Shown here: piece by piece, positions 12,351 through 24,159 of the stretch
Layout of the letters: the number at the start of each line of letters is the position of its first letter
Numbering within the stretch: the first letter of the stretch is position 1
From: Magicicada septendecula
Lineage: Eukaryota; Arthropoda; Insecta; Hemiptera; Cicadidae
Length of the DNA: 64,000 nt
Assembly (NCBI GenBank): GCA_034769895.1
Contig: CM068369.1
Location: 426,895,479 to 426,959,478, forward strand
Reading direction: 5' to 3'
Program-made: the position numbers and the translations under genes
The notes under the pieces: generated by a model
Databases searched by the model: none
What the model was told of the DNA's origin: nothing
Seen by the model: the letters and a program-made list of their open reading frames with translations, nothing else

Positions 12351-13599
12351 TCGCGTTTGAAAATTGGTTGATAAAAGAGGGAATGGGCTGTTGCTCGATA
12401 GGCCAAGGGAGTAAGTAACTACGTATAAGACACAACGTCTCGTATGAAGAATGTCATTTATAACTCACAAATTGCCCCCTGTTTTTAGATTTGGTAAGAC
12501 ACAAATATAAGACTATGGAGATATCCATATCATCTACACTCAGATTTCGCGATTCATCTAACGTTGATGTGTTGACACCGGATGCCACATTCTCGTCCTC
12601 CTAAGTTTCATTAATAAAAACCAGTCGGAAATCGATGTGATCCATTGGACCCTGCCGAAATCAGTCAGTTTTTGGTTTCCTCCCTTTTTGTTGATGATAC
12701 TTCCGGATCTTTAAGTGTACACAACGTGTACCTACTTTTTCTACACACGTCGAGTCGAAATAGGGTAAAAATAGATGTCAAAAGTTATGCGTGCAGTACT
12801 AATAAATAAACGCAAATGAAACAATGTGTTACGATGCATAGGAAGTAAAGAGTTGGTAAATGGACGTATTACAAACGAGAGCGGAAACGCGTTATTATTA
12901 GGACGAGGCAAACATAACGGTGTGCATCGAAACCGTGAATGTTGTGTACTGCAGCGATCTGGTTTGGGAAGCCCTCATCTTCACTTCCGCCGTCCGCCTT
13001 CTGGCTGTGGGAACGCTCTCTGATAGTGGTTTCAAGTAGCTGTATATCTGTGTATTAAGTAATTTTCTTGAAAATGCAAAGAGGTTAAAAATAAGGTAGG
13101 TAGACATTTAGGATTTAGGAAAACCAATACTTAACGGTTCCAAGAAGGCACAATTATTTGGTCGGATGTATTTATTCTGAAGTGAATTTCACGTATTAAT
13201 TGGTAATTATGTTACCACAACCTAAATGTAAATTACAATAAAACCTAGTACATGAGTATTGATTCATAGGTTTTTTTTTATGTTACTGGGGGAACTTTAC
13301 TAAAAGATGAAAACTTTCGTTATTACGATCAATAATAGAACTGGACGGATCGCATATGTAGGTATGAGGAAAAGAACACGTGGTGGCCTAAGGGTAATTC
13401 GAATGTTAATGGAGTTCAGTTATATGGAATAGGAACATAATGAGTTAAAACATATAAGGAGTCGGAATTACAAAGTGTAAGTGGAAGTGTAATGTTCTGC
13501 GAGGGGGAAACGTGAATGATGAGTATGCAGTCTCAAAGAGGAGAGCGGCGAGATTATCTAAGACGAGAAAGAATTAACAGTCTACTACAAATCAGGAAC
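12351..13599. other. Unassigned DNA
   Basis: No supported gene or RNA. Short open frames have no family resemblance. Confidence 0.45.
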
Positions 13600-13790
13600 G
13601 GTCTGGGAATAGAGGACACGGTTATGGAAACGGTAGAACAGAAGAGATTATAATGGTGCGGTCCTCTTAGACGATTGGAAGGAGTAGGAGCGAGGAAACG
13701 AGAACCATAAGGAAGAAACGAAGGGGAAAACTCAGAAAAAAGTGGATTAATTGTGTACAGGATGATAGTTGCATGTAAGGTTTTCAACCA
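13600..13790 (+). mobile_element. LINE tail, homologous to 12145-12350
   Basis: It shares GGAAGAAACGAAGRGGAAAA, TGGATTAATTGTG and AGGATG blocks with 12145-12350 in the same orientation. Frames give TVEQKRL followed by a basic block, matching the degenerate end of the same LINE. The two copies, about 1.45 kb apart, are probably two insertions of one family. Confidence 0.6.
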
Positions 13791-13984
13791 GATTTCGTAT
13801 GATCAAGGGTGAATTGATTGGCCATATTTTATATTTCGTAGATTCCTTGCCTGCTGTATGTATAAAAAGTAATGATGCAATAAGTTTATATATCTGTGTT
13901 ATGTATATAATTACGTTTTTGTTATATTCGATGGGTAAAACACTCAGAACTGAGCAAAAGTCGTAAAAAAGTTTGTTATTTTAA

Positions 13985-14110
13985 ACGGTCACCCGGCTGT
14001 ACGAAAGTGTGATTAAAAAGCTTCGTGGCACCACTTGTTAATTTAAGTTATACCGAAGATACGTGGTTATAAAAATAGTTAATAAAGAGAGGAAATAAGC
14101 AAGTGGAAGT
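13985..14110 (+). repeat. Direct repeat I, copy 1
   Basis: GTCACCCGGC, CACCACTT, GAAGATACGTG and AACAAAGAGAGGAAA-like blocks recur in the same order at 15948-16075. It continues weakly into GGGGT..GACATA. Non-coding; family unknown. Confidence 0.7.
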
Positions 14111-14235
14111 GGGGTTGGACATACCACTCAAGTTCACTGGAAGTTTAGAGTAGCGTTATCTTTAAGGGTGAAAATCACGAAGCCAATGGGTGAGGTAACA
14201 GTTTAAACGTAGAGCGTATTAATAACTGTGAAAAG

Positions 14236-14275
14236 CAGGGGTCGGCAACCTTTTCGTTTCTGGTAGCACATCTGG
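14236..14275 (+). mobile_element. hAT-like transposon terminus (isolated)
   Basis: CAGGGGTCGGCAACCTTTT at 14236 has the form of a terminal inverted repeat end seen in many animal hAT elements. No matching inverted end and no hAT transposase were found in the window, so this is at most one surviving terminus. Confidence 0.4.
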
Positions 14276-15947
14276 AGACAAACCCCCCCTCCTTCGGTAA
14301 TTGTATTCGCTTAATATTTTCATTTAGTTTCATATTTTTAGAATACACAGCCCTTCCGTTTAGTGGCTACTTTTACAGAAGTTATTACTACAGCGCTAAT
14401 ATTATTGCAATTAAGCGTTCTAAAACTGCAGTAAAGCTGTATCTTGAATAAAAGATTAAAAGCTTTATTTCTCAACTATTGCGAGGAAACGGTCGCTGCT
14501 TGCAACCTTAAAGGTTAATAAAGTGGTGAAAAGCGTCAAATAAAAACTGACATTGATTACAGAGTCTTACTGAAGTCAATAAAAATTACTGAGATTACTA
14601 TGAAACATAGCATGGATTTCCAGTGATACAATCTGTCCTTGATACTACAATACTCAGGTTAAGGTTTTTGCAAAACAGTATGCAGTTCCATAGCGCGAAT
14701 CCCGTACAGCCGCTGAGACTATATTTAGTCAGTCGGGATTTTGTGCGTTTTTGTATTCATTATTGAAAATACTGGCTGCATGTGTATCTGTGAAGCCGTA
14801 CAGCAGAGTCAGGGTGCAGTCGTTGTTCTCACTTTAACACGAGAATGTATAGTACAGGATTTTTCATGACTTGAAACTTTCGATTTTCCAGAAGCACCTA
14901 CGAAAGCTGCCACTCTTCGAAAAAAGACGTTTTCAGGATTCGAGTTTATTTGTTTATTTGCACGTCAGCCCAAGATATGCCTGTATTAAAATATCTTGTT
15001 GGTAAAAACGCTTGTAAATAGCTTATTAAAAACGGTTGTAATAAACAGTTTGATTGATACCTCTTGAACAGAGAAAAATGAATAGAAACAGAACATTTCC
15101 GAAACTATTAAGTCTTGTAGAGTTAACAGGGTGTCTAAATGAACAGTGTAAATTCTACACACATATCGCTTAAATTCTATTATGATATTGCAATCTAAAT
15201 TCTCTTTCATATAACATCTTTTCTAATCGTGTCAGCGAAATGTGAAAGTGATTTCCTTTTTAGTGAAACTTCCGCAGAGTTTACTGCCTAAAAAATTTAT
15301 TGAACTGTTCATATAAGAGACAAACTAGCTCTCTTTACTCCTTTCTCTAGGAGCTCGATGACTTATTCATTCAGCTCACGGATCAAGCTTATAATGACTG
15401 TCAAATCAATCACTCGTACAGAATTCTAGAGCTTCAGTCCATCTTGAAATTGAAAAAGCAATCCGTGAGACAAGTGAATTGAGATTACGCCGATCAGATG
15501 TACTTACTTTTCATTCTTTTAAATATAGGACAATTCCGACAGTAGTTGCAAGTGCGTGCGTTTCTGCATATTGCAGAAAAGACTGCTCCAGTTCGTTATA
15601 ACGAGTAGTTATCAGATAGGCCTATAGGGTCGTCGGAGCATTCCCTACGTTGTTTGTGGGATATACTTGTTAGTAACTGTCTTATTTATTTGTTATACGT
15701 CATTCTCTTGTTTGAGAAGCGAGGTCGCTGTATTTTCGAATTCATTTAGTTTATTCTGTAGTTGTTTCTATTAGTGTTTAGTTTGTGCATGTTAACACGA
15801 GCAAAATTTAGTCACATATCTTCCCTATTTTCTATATCGGATTCATAAGATGCTTTGTGACCCATCTTTTTGATTTTGTATGGGTGAAGAAAACTTTCAT
15901 CCATTTTATGGTTTAATCGAATGTTGGTGATTATTTCATTTCCTCGT
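14276..15947. other. Unassigned AT-rich DNA
   Basis: Nothing supported. No long ORF, no inverted-repeat pair noticed. Confidence 0.45.
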
Positions 15948-16075
15948 CACCCGGCGATACGATTGGGTGTTAAAGCTGCGTGACACCACTTATGAAGTGA
16001 AGTTAATAGTGAAGATACGTGATAAAAAAAAGGTTAACAAAGAGAGGAAACCCACAACTCTGTAGGCTAAATCGA
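15948..16075 (+). repeat. Direct repeat I, copy 2
   Basis: Second copy of the repeat at 13985-14110. Both copies begin GTCACCCGGC and keep GAAGATACGTG and the GAGAGGAAA block. Confidence 0.7.
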
Positions 16076-17599
16076 AATGGGGTCAGACATAACTGTGTAC
16101 ATTACAGTAGGAGGTAAAGAAAATGAACAAATAAAATAAATAAGTGTGGGGGCAAGGGATTTAGAGTATTTTTTTTTTAACTGTAACTAATAAGCGATTA
16201 AAAGATACATGCAGGATAGCAAATATTGGTGTTACCAATTAGAATGTGTACCAGTGTGTATATATAAGCCGTATATTTGGTAGCGTTACAAGTGATGTAA
16301 AGAAGGAGGGGTACGATGAAGATTTTAAAATATATGGTGGAAGAAAAATGAATTCGTTTTACTGCAGCTTTATAATCGTGTGTCTATAGAGTTCAGTACG
16401 ATTATAATATACTTACAATATACTTACCTATTGCAAATATACAGATTATTATTAGGAATCGACGACAGAAAAATTTACGGTTATCGTAATCAGGGTCCGA
16501 TGCAAATCCGGTTCATAAGACTTGTAGCGTCTTCTAGTCTTCCGCGACAAGAGAGAAATCCCTTGCAAGTATATGTGTATTGGGCGAGGGGGGGATACGG
16601 CGCCATCGGATAAATAAATGCAAGTATGTAAATGAAAATTGGTGTTGTCGAGATAGCTATCTGAGTGGGTATGTTGTAATACGTGAGGTTAAATACGGAC
16701 CGGGCTCGAACAGGTATGCCGGCCGTTACGACGTCTTCAGTACAGAATTGACATTCTGCGTGTGCTTCATTGTTGATCTTCGTAGTGGCGTGTTCTTTCT
16801 GAAGTATTGAGGAGAACGTTATCTTGAGCGATAACTCTTTTGTGAAACGTTTCACATCTCCATAAGCCTGTCATAAATCAAGCTCGCTTTGTTTACGTCT
16901 CGCACTTAGCGTATAGTGTTTGGATAATTCATTCCGTTTGTAGGCTACTTGCAGCTGTCACATAAATTGTACTGCACTCGCCTTTGTGATGTGAACATAG
17001 AATTAGATTGAAAAATCTTAATTTGGGTCGTTTGTAAAGTCGAGGTGTGGTTAAAGGCGACAACATATGGCCATCCTCGTACCCAGGAGCAACAGTAGGG
17101 AAAATGAAAAGTTATTAAAGATTTTAATACACATTTGCTAAATCAGTAGGCCTGTAGTTGCGAGTTTGCTGTTGATATTTTTAATATTCGAATACTGCAT
17201 CAAATCGTAAAGGAGTCGTTATACCGTACCTTCATCCGAATACGTAGGTCGAAAGTCCAATCGTATCCCAGTACGGAAAAGTATTTTGATAGTTGGTAGT
17301 GGTGGCTTCACAGTTAAAGATCATAAGTGTCCCTCTATAAAAAAAGAGGAAAGAGAAAGCCTAATTTCCTGCGAATTAATAACGCCCGGGAAGAATGAAA
17401 ACAAGCATTGATGAGAATGGTAGTTTAGAAAGGTTTGATGAGTTATCACAGTTGATGCCTTGGTGTTGGACTCCTTGTCGAAGCCAGTTTTCATTGCTTT
17501 TGTGGAGTACGAAAGAAAAGAAATATTACTGCACAATGGTCTTGAAGGGGACACTGGATAAATTGATTGACTAAGCGGGTCTTGGCACAATATTTTCTA
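16076..17599. other. Unassigned AT-rich DNA
   Basis: An open frame of about 120 codons on the minus strand (16490-16855) was inspected and shows no domain or codon pattern that supports a gene. No repeats were recognised. Confidence 0.45.
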
Positions 17600-17708
17600 C
17601 CGGGTTCCTCATTTCTCTTGGGTTTTACTTCGAAAACTGGTTTTAGATTTATATCACGAAATCAAAAATCAGTTTGGTGGTTCTGATAATCGGTACTTCG
17701 CCTATTTA
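17600..17708 (+). repeat. Direct repeat F, copy 1
   Basis: CGGGTTCCTC, CTCTTGGGTTT, GGTTCTGATAA-type and GGTA.TTCGC blocks recur at 22363-22470 in the same orientation. It ends about 30 bp before the Tigger element. Confidence 0.7.
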
Positions 17709-17738
17709 GAAGTTTACACTTGAACCAGAAAACAAATA

Positions 17739-19725
17739 CAGTCGACTCTCGATAATTTGACACTCGTTAATTTGAATCTCTCGATAATTTGAAATTTTTT
17801 CCCGGTCCCTTGAAAAATACTCGATAAATTGAATAAAATCCATATTAATTGGTCCCCTCGGTAATTTGAAGTTGAAGGAATAGTATCTTGCCTGCCAACA
17901 TGCAATAATTTGAAGTCCGGGCTTGCCTACTCTCTATAATTTGAAGCGTTTATCATGCACAGACCTGTTGTTTGTTTACATACATGTACAGACCTGTCGA
18001 TTGTTTACATAAATGAGATATGAGTGAGTTTGCAGTTCGCATTCCAGTCTTCCTTCAAACGTTAAAGTGAGTCATGTTAATGTTTGATTTGTGTTATTAA
18101 AATGAATTCAAGAAAGAACAAGTGTCTTTCCATAAGTGAAAAAAAGCGTGTGATGCAAGCTGTGGAGGATGGACAATTAAAAAAAGATGTCGCTAAACAG
18201 TTTGGCATTTTACCATCGACATTGTCGATGATTTTGAAAAACAAAGATCGCATCACCGGAAGTGCCTTAATTGCGAGTAGAAAAAGGTCACGCCAGGGTG
18301 AATTTCCCCGTCTTGAAGAGTGCTTGCTTAAGTGGATTCGTCAGTGTAGAGGACAAAACGTTCCCGTCGGCGGTTTCATGTTGAAGGAAAAAGCCAAGTC
18401 TTTTGCGCAGTCTCTTGGAATTAAAGGATTTGCAGCAAGTGAGGGGTGGCTCTCAAATTTCAAAAATCGTCACGGCATCACATTTAAAAAAATCTGCGGA
18501 GAGAGCGCCAGCGTGGATATTTCCATTTGTTCTCAATGGATTGACGAACTAAACCAACTTTTGAATGGCTATGACCCAAGGAACATATTCAACACAGACG
18601 AAACTGGGCTTTTTTATAAATGTCTTCCTGATCGCACTCTGACGTTCAAAGACGAAAAGTGTCATGGAGGGAAACTCAGCAAGAATAGATTAACTGTTCT
18701 TTTAGCGTGTAACATGGACGGTTCTCAAAAATTGAAACCACTTATTATAGGGAAATCTGCGAAACCACGCTGTTTTAAAGGAATAAAATCGCTGCCCACA
18801 GCTTATAGGTCAAACAAAAAATCGTGGATGACGACAGAGTTGTTTAATGAATGGCTGACCTCAGTGAACAGTGACATGAAAAAGGAAAAACGCAAAATCT
18901 TACTGTTTTTGGACAACTGCACCGTGCATAATAACCCACCACCATTAGACCACGTAAAATTGATTTTTTTTCCAGCCAACACGACATCAAGATTGCAACC
19001 GTTAGACCAAGGCATAATTCAAAATGTTAAAACTCTCTACCGTAGAGAAATTGTTTCTCTTGTGCTGGATAGCATTGAAAAAGGTGAGAAGGTAATCATA
19101 ACAGTTTTGACCGCTATAATCATGATTGATAAGGCCTGGAGAAATGTCAACCCTACCACTATTTATAACTGCTTCAGAAAGTGCGGGTTTAAGCAAACCG
19201 AAAACGTAGAACAGTCATCGGAGCCGCCAAAAATTACAAATTCTGACTCAGGGTGGGGACTTCTACCTAACTATGGAGAATTAACATTTGAGGATTATGC
19301 TCATGTTGACGATGACATCAGTGTCCACGGTGCCCTAACCGATGCCGAACTGTTGAATTTGGCCCCTAATTCCAGTCACATTGAGCGAGGCAAGGAGATC
19401 TCTTACTACCCTACGCGTCTACGCCCTCAGAACCGACACAAGTGACGATTTCTTCGCAGCTCTCACCACTATCGAAAATTCATTGGACAATGATAGACTG
19501 AAGTCGCTCACTCAACAGAAAATTACGGACTTCTTTTCAAAATGAACATTTGTGAATAATTGTACAAATGTTTAAAATAATAAATCACGAATTTTGATCA
19601 AACTCTTGTTTACTTGATTTTTTCCTCCCTCCCTCTTGGTTATTTAAACTCCTGTTATTTTGAACTCTTGGTAATTTGAAATTTTTCTCTGGTCCCTTGA
19701 GTGTCAAATTATCGAGAGTCGACTG
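17739..19725 (+). mobile_element. pogo/Tigger transposon, complete, 27-bp perfect TIRs
   Basis: The ends are perfect inverted repeats: CAGTCGACTCTCGATAATTT plus GACACTC at 17739-17765, and its exact reverse complement at 19699-19725. TA dinucleotides flank both ends (17737-17738, 19726-19727), the target-site duplication of the Tc1/mariner/pogo superfamily. Inside the termini, AATTTGAA-type and GGTCCCTTGA blocks recur, probably transposase binding sites (17770-17935 and 19640-19700). At 1,987 bp with one transposase gene this is the most intact autonomous-type element in the window. Confidence 0.93.
18102..19445 (+). CDS. pogo/Tigger-family transposase (C-terminus frameshifted)
   Basis: A CENP-B/pogo-type transposase that would bind the element's ends and catalyse excision and integration at TA. 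Start chosen at ATG 18102 (MNSRKNK); the open frame further upstream lacks ATG. Residues 1-52 form the N-terminal helix-turn-helix (SISEKKRVMQAVEDG...DVAKQFGI). Residues about 65-130 form the Tc5/CENP-B DNA-binding domain (..WLSNFKNRHGI). The DDD catalytic core follows: NTDETG with D166, LLFLDNCTVHN with D271 and RLQPLDQGI with D302, a 30-residue gap typical of pogo. After DDISVHGALTDAELLNL the frame drifts to a stop at 19445. The expected tail (…ITDFFSK, TGA at 19543) is recovered only by passing two small frameshifts at about 19385-19410 and 19465. AATAAA follows at 19578. The catalytic core is intact. Confidence 0.93.
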   Translation: MNSRKNKCLSISEKKRVMQAVEDGQLKKDVAKQFGILPSTLSMILKNKDRITGSALIASRKRSRQGEFPRLEECLLKWIRQCRGQNVPVGGFMLKEKAKSFAQSLGIKGFAASEGWLSNFKNRHGITFKKICGESASVDISICSQWIDELNQLLNGYDPRNIFNTDETGLFYKCLPDRTLTFKDEKCHGGKLSKNRLTVLLACNMDGSQKLKPLIIGKSAKPRCFKGIKSLPTAYRSNKKSWMTTELFNEWLTSVNSDMKKEKRKILLFLDNCTVHNNPPPLDHVKLIFFPANTTSRLQPLDQGIIQNVKTLYRREIVSLVLDSIEKGEKVIITVLTAIIMIDKAWRNVNPTTIYNCFRKCGFKQTENVEQSSEPPKITNSDSGWGLLPNYGELTFEDYAHVDDDISVHGALTDAELLNLAPNSSHIERGKEISYYPTRLRPQNRHK

Positions 19726-19727
19726 TA

Positions 19728-21045
19728 TTTATGGTATATATTCGAATCCAAAAATATAACAGTAGTATGGGATCGAAGCAAAACTATAGGTGTTATCTAA
19801 ATCTAAATAAAGGTGTTATCTATGTGGCTGTGTACACGTTTGTAGATCACCAACTTTTTTCAATTTAATACAAAACTGCTCTCTGTCACATCAGGTGATG
19901 AGTCAAAACGATCTACTTAAAGAACCTGATATATATGTGTACGCGTTAACAGTTTAGCCAGATCATGTAAATACATCTTCGAAAGTAAGAATAATGCCTT
20001 ATTGTTGGAATGTGTTCGTTGTGGTAGTAAACGTTTAATGTACGACCAAAGGTTATCTCGCCAGCAGTTGGTTATCAAGTCTGTATCTTGTTTCGTAAAG
20101 TACGGCTTGCATGTTGTTGTTGGGGCTTACACCATTCCGGGCACGTTGTATTATTGTTATTTACTGTCGTGTTGTTCACACAAAACGTGCCAGAATTAGC
20201 AACGATTCTTGTATGAACGCAATTTATATGTAACGCATCTTTGAGAATAGTATGAATTACGGAACTATTCGTATACCGTGTGACGTCATCACCGGACTGG
20301 GTTCATTCTCCGTGTAATAGTAATAATAAGGTCTGCATTGTTCTCCAGGGTAACGATGTTTGAAACACGGGATAGCCGCGTATGGCTTACTTTCAGTGAA
20401 TATAAAAGCTTGCCACGTTAAGGTAAATTGAAGGCCACGTGTTTGGATTTTGGACTCGTTGGTCCTTTTTAAAGTAAAGAGTGGTTTAATACTTTGGGTC
20501 CTGCGAGTGTTTGTGTGTTGTAGATTAGAACCTAACATTTTCAACATTCTAACTCTTCCAGCCTATCTTCCTTCCAATTACATTCATTTGAATGTCATCC
20601 GTTTTTGTATCACTCTCCAGGCAGTCAGCTTACTTTCTCCCGTTTACGTGACTAATATTCCCATTCTCCTGTCCTGTACTGTACGTCATAGTTACGTTTA
20701 AGTTTTTCCTTCAGCTTTACACGTTACAACTTTTCAGTCGCATATGTGTTCTCTTTGACGTTGGGAAATCAACACTGTGTTGTTTGCAAATTGTTTGGAA
20801 TTTTGTTAGAGGCTCGCCATCCAACATACTTGTAGGTACCAATCAGTATCTTCCGTACTTAACTGAGTCGGTACGGCTATCACGCTGTGTCGCTTTCGGG
20901 TATTTTCTAGGATTGACTTGTTAAGTTATATCTTTTTCTAATCGTCTTTTTTTGTTATCAATCGATAGCAGAAGCTGCTTGTACATCTTTGCAAATCCGC
21001 ATGGTAATGCTGATTCGGCCAAAATGATAAAGTCGGAAGCTTATG
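19728..21045. other. Unassigned AT-rich DNA
   Basis: No supported gene. A short duplicated phrase AGGTGTTATCTA occurs at about 19788 and 19811. Confidence 0.45.
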
Positions 21046-21335
21046 ATGTAATAATTTGTTCTTATAAAAGTGCGGCACTTCCCAACACTGTCACTGTGCA
21101 CCAGTCAGATTCCACCGTTAGTGCGATGCCGCTGCGTTGCCACAGTTAGTATTCGTCAATCGCAGATTATCACCTTCCATGGAGTCAAGCCGTCGTGTCG
21201 TCATCACTCTGCTGTCAGTATAGCCGTTGTTTAATGATACGCAGAAACACGTCACCAACGTAACTACACTGATGCGAGCTAAAAAATTGAAATTACGACT
21301 GAAAACAGTTGTTTTGATGCTGACGGGTAAACGAT
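21046..21335 (+). repeat. Dispersed repeat family D, copy 2
   Basis: Aligns along its length with the copy at 24.16-24.47 kb. Its distal part (21219-21335) is an almost exact inverted match to 22247-22361, so the two form an inverted pair about 0.9 kb apart. Confidence 0.8.
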
Positions 21336-21585
21336 TGATTATTACTGATTGATTTATCAGCCAAGACTCACTCGATCAATAAATTTATCAACAGCCCCCT
21401 TCAAAACAGTTCTTAACTGCCACACGACCGGTTTGATATCGTTTACCAGCGCGAGCAAAACGTCTTTTTTTCATTCAGTTACTCCGTTTTTTAAAGGTAA
21501 TGGCAAACTAGGTAATCACAGATGGTTCTCGTATGTAGGAAATAAGACGTTGGTACCGAGCCGTCACAGTCGATATTAATGTGTA

Positions 21586-22188
21586 ATTTTTTTTTTTTAA
21601 TTTATTTAACTATTGCAATCAGTATAACATAAAAATAACATACTATAAGCAAATCTTTTGTATGAGAAAAAAATAGGTGTTGACCATGTGGAGCTGTTAT
21701 CCTGTGATAACAAGCTCAGTTATTCCTTAAAAGTAGGTTACCAAAAGAAACAACAGTCACAAAGATTATGGGTGCTTAAATCTAGATGGTAGGTCTAGTA
21801 TTTTTTGTCTCTTTAGTCTATGAGTGTCTTCAATAGCAGATTTATTGCAAGAATATTAGGGTGTAGTTCTAGTTTACTTAAATACTTTTCACTGCACTTA
21901 TTCACTTCATCTTTAACAGATGACACTTTTAAGTCACAGAGGATTTCTCTATTTGGTATAAACCAGGGTGCATTTGTTATAATCCGTAGAACTTTTGCCT
22001 GGAATCGTTCTAGAATCTCTATATTAGACGTTGATGCCGACCCCCACAGCTGTATGCCGTAGGTCCAGATTGGTTTGAATGCCACTTTGTAAAGGAGTAA
22101 TTTGTTGCTAAGGGACAGAGGTGATTTACGTCCAATCAGCCAATAGTATTTGCTGAGTTTATGGCCAAGTTGTTTGAAAATATGCGTC
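21586..22188 (-). mobile_element. 5'-truncated jockey-like LINE with 9-bp TSD
   Basis: A clean retrotransposon insertion on the minus strand. TAATGTGTA at 21577-21585 and 22189-22197 is the target-site duplication. The T-run at 21588-21599 is the poly(A) tail. The minus-strand frame 22085-21813 reads PIWTYGIQLWGSAS, SNIEILERFQAKVLR, APWFIPN and HPN.LAINLL, the C-terminal end of jockey-clade reverse transcriptases after the catalytic motifs. The coding part is followed by a 3' UTR of about 220 bp. Severe 5' truncation means it cannot move. It sits between the inverted arms of family D copies 2 and 3. Confidence 0.93.
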
Positions 22189-22246
22189 TAATGTGTAGCC
22201 TAGATAGCACATAAACATGTGAGAATGATATACGGTTATAGAACCC

Positions 22247-22361
22247 TTACCCGCCAGCATCAAAACAACTGTTTTCAGTCGTAATTTCAATTTTTTAGCT
22301 CGCATCAGTGTAGTTACGTTGGTGACGTGTTTCTGCATATCATTAAATAACGGTTATACTA
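22247..22361 (-). repeat. Dispersed repeat family D, copy 3
   Basis: Near-identical inverted match to 21219-21335 (shared block CGTAATTTCAATTTTTTAGC). It is immediately followed by repeat F copy 2, so the two families abut here. Confidence 0.85.
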
Positions 22362-22362
22362 T

Positions 22363-22470
22363 CGGGTTCCTCGTTCCTCTTGGGTTTAATTGGAAAATTT
22401 GTTCATATTTACGTCACCAGGTCAAAAAACCAATTTGGAGGCTCTGATAACAGGTAATTCGCTATTCCTG
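22363..22470 (+). repeat. Direct repeat F, copy 2
   Basis: Second copy of the repeat at 17600-17708, with common start CGGGTTCCTC. Confidence 0.7.
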
Positions 22471-23039
22471 GTGTTCCATATTTCTGGTGGTATAGATCGA
22501 GTTGTCGGTCGTCATTAAGGCGTCCTAAACATCATGTGTCAGACGTTTATCAGCTGGTTGTGAACGCGTCGCTTTCCTCTACGGCAAGTTGCTGCGTGTA
22601 CGGCGTATAGTTAGTTGGCCCGCTTTGTTTCTTTTCATTCAGGATTAGGTTTATCAACATGAAACTGTGGGAACATTCACTCACTGTGCAATAATTGTGA
22701 GACCGTTGTGTTGTTTTTCATTCATCTGTACTTTCATTCATAATATTTAATTGCACGTGTGAACCAACTAAAACAGATATGTAGAGCCAAACAGACTGTA
22801 ATTGGGTATGCCGTTGCTCGCGCTCAATGGAAGCTGTATGACACGAAGACGTAGGGGGTAACGGCCGTTTCGAGATTTTACTCTAGTGTATTGTCTTTCG
22901 ACTCATTTGTACAGTACCGTCGATAAATCGATAATATCATTTTACGGCCAAGAACCAGTTCGCTGAGTTCGAGACTGCATGAAGAGCGAAGGAATACTGC
23001 CTCAGCGTAATACTGTGTTTAAAACCATGGCATTGAGGT
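22471..23039. other. Unassigned DNA
   Basis: No gene or repeat pair recognised. Confidence 0.4.
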
Positions 23040-23100
23040 AAAGAATTGATTACGACTGATAATAGTTGCTTTGATTGTAGAAGATAATGGTTTAAATGAG
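23040..23100 (+). repeat. Tail of dispersed repeat family D
   Basis: GATTACGACTGATAATAGTT and the following TTTGAT...GGTTTAAATGAG correspond to the last 60 bp of the copy at 24.16-24.47 kb. It lies just upstream of ribozyme-like element copy A. Confidence 0.6.
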
Positions 23101-23208
23101 AGAGCTACACAATGCGTTTTCTTGCGTTCTCCATGCCATTCTGCATTAGTATCAGCAGTTTCAGTGAGCTACATAAAAACCATGCCATTCTGTGTTAGTA
23201 TCAGCTAT

Positions 23209-23980
23209 ATAAAATATCGGTATGGAGAACCATACGTGACTTCCATGTTTGTTCTAAGATTTATTTTTAAAATCATTTTAGAAATGAAATATTTCCATAG
23301 AAACTACTAGTTCTTTTCTCTTTCTTCAGCCTTAACGACAGTACTCTGGTCACTAACGTATACCACCTCATGTTAGCGCACTCGATTTTCACTGATCATG
23401 GCAGTTGATGGCACCGCCGAAACGTCTGCAGAAACATTGGACTACGGCCAAATAGCCCGGGAAGGAATTTTAACAACAAACTACTTCTTTGTTGCTGATA
23501 ACATAGTACACATATAAAAAATTATCCCCTCCCCCTTCAACTATCATTTTCATTTATAGAAAATAACCCCCTCCCCCTTCAAATATCCTTTTTATTTATA
23601 CATATTTCATCTACCTTTCTATAGTGGATTATTATGACCGTCTTTCAGGATACTTTATTTATCAAAATTAAGTATTTTACTCTTGTTAGAACATAAAACG
23701 TTGCAGGTAGTAAACTACTCCTCCCCCTTAACCGGTCTTCAAAATCAACCTTAACCGGTCCTCTACAACTCAGGCACATATGCAAAAATTATTTGATTCT
23801 GTTTGAATTTACGGGAGTTATCGTTCGCCATAGAAAAAATTCTACAGACTGACATTTTTCGGAAAATGACTTTTCTTCATGTTTTGAGGGTAGTACAAGC
23901 AGAATCAGCCCTTATCTCGAACACGATATTTTCGCCATCACCATATTTCCATTTCCTTATAGAACATGGAAGTAAAAATT
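23209..23980 (+). mobile_element. Ribozyme-like repeat element, copy A (short)
   Basis: Inverted relative to copies B and C and sharing their order: ATAAAATATCGGTATGGAGA at the 5' edge; a segment with a decayed 14-bp palindrome; the hammerhead-like motif; GGACTACGGCCAAATAGCCC; ACTACTTCTTTGTTGC; CCCTCCCCCTTCAA; then the tandem-unit sequence; and finally CGAACACGATATTTTCGCCA to the 3' edge. It holds only about one tandem unit against five to seven in C and B. No coding capacity. Confidence 0.8.
23388..23440 (+). ncRNA. Hammerhead-like motif (core mutated)
   Basis: CTGATCA (23392-23398), one T, then GGCAGT...ACCGCC as stem II, then GAAACGTC (23419-23426). G8 of the CUGANGA consensus is C, which should abolish cleavage. 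CA before the core pairs with TG after GTC, and TTTT with AAA beyond an internal loop, as stem I. Confidence 0.5.
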
Positions 23981-24159
23981 TGGATGATATGTATTACCTA
24001 GTGAGAACCCCCTTTCCCCAAACTGTTCTGTAGCCACTGACGATTTTGTACGTGAAGAGAAATTCAGAACGCGCATCAAAATTGTAATGTCTCCACAAAA
24101 ACTAATTGACTCTCCATATTATAGCTCGCGCGGTCAGAACGTTTACTTGTGGACTACTT

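Noticed and set aside
16490..16855. 121-codon minus-strand open frame as a gene
   Set aside because: It overlaps open frames on the other strand and shows no motif; length is within chance for 64 kb.
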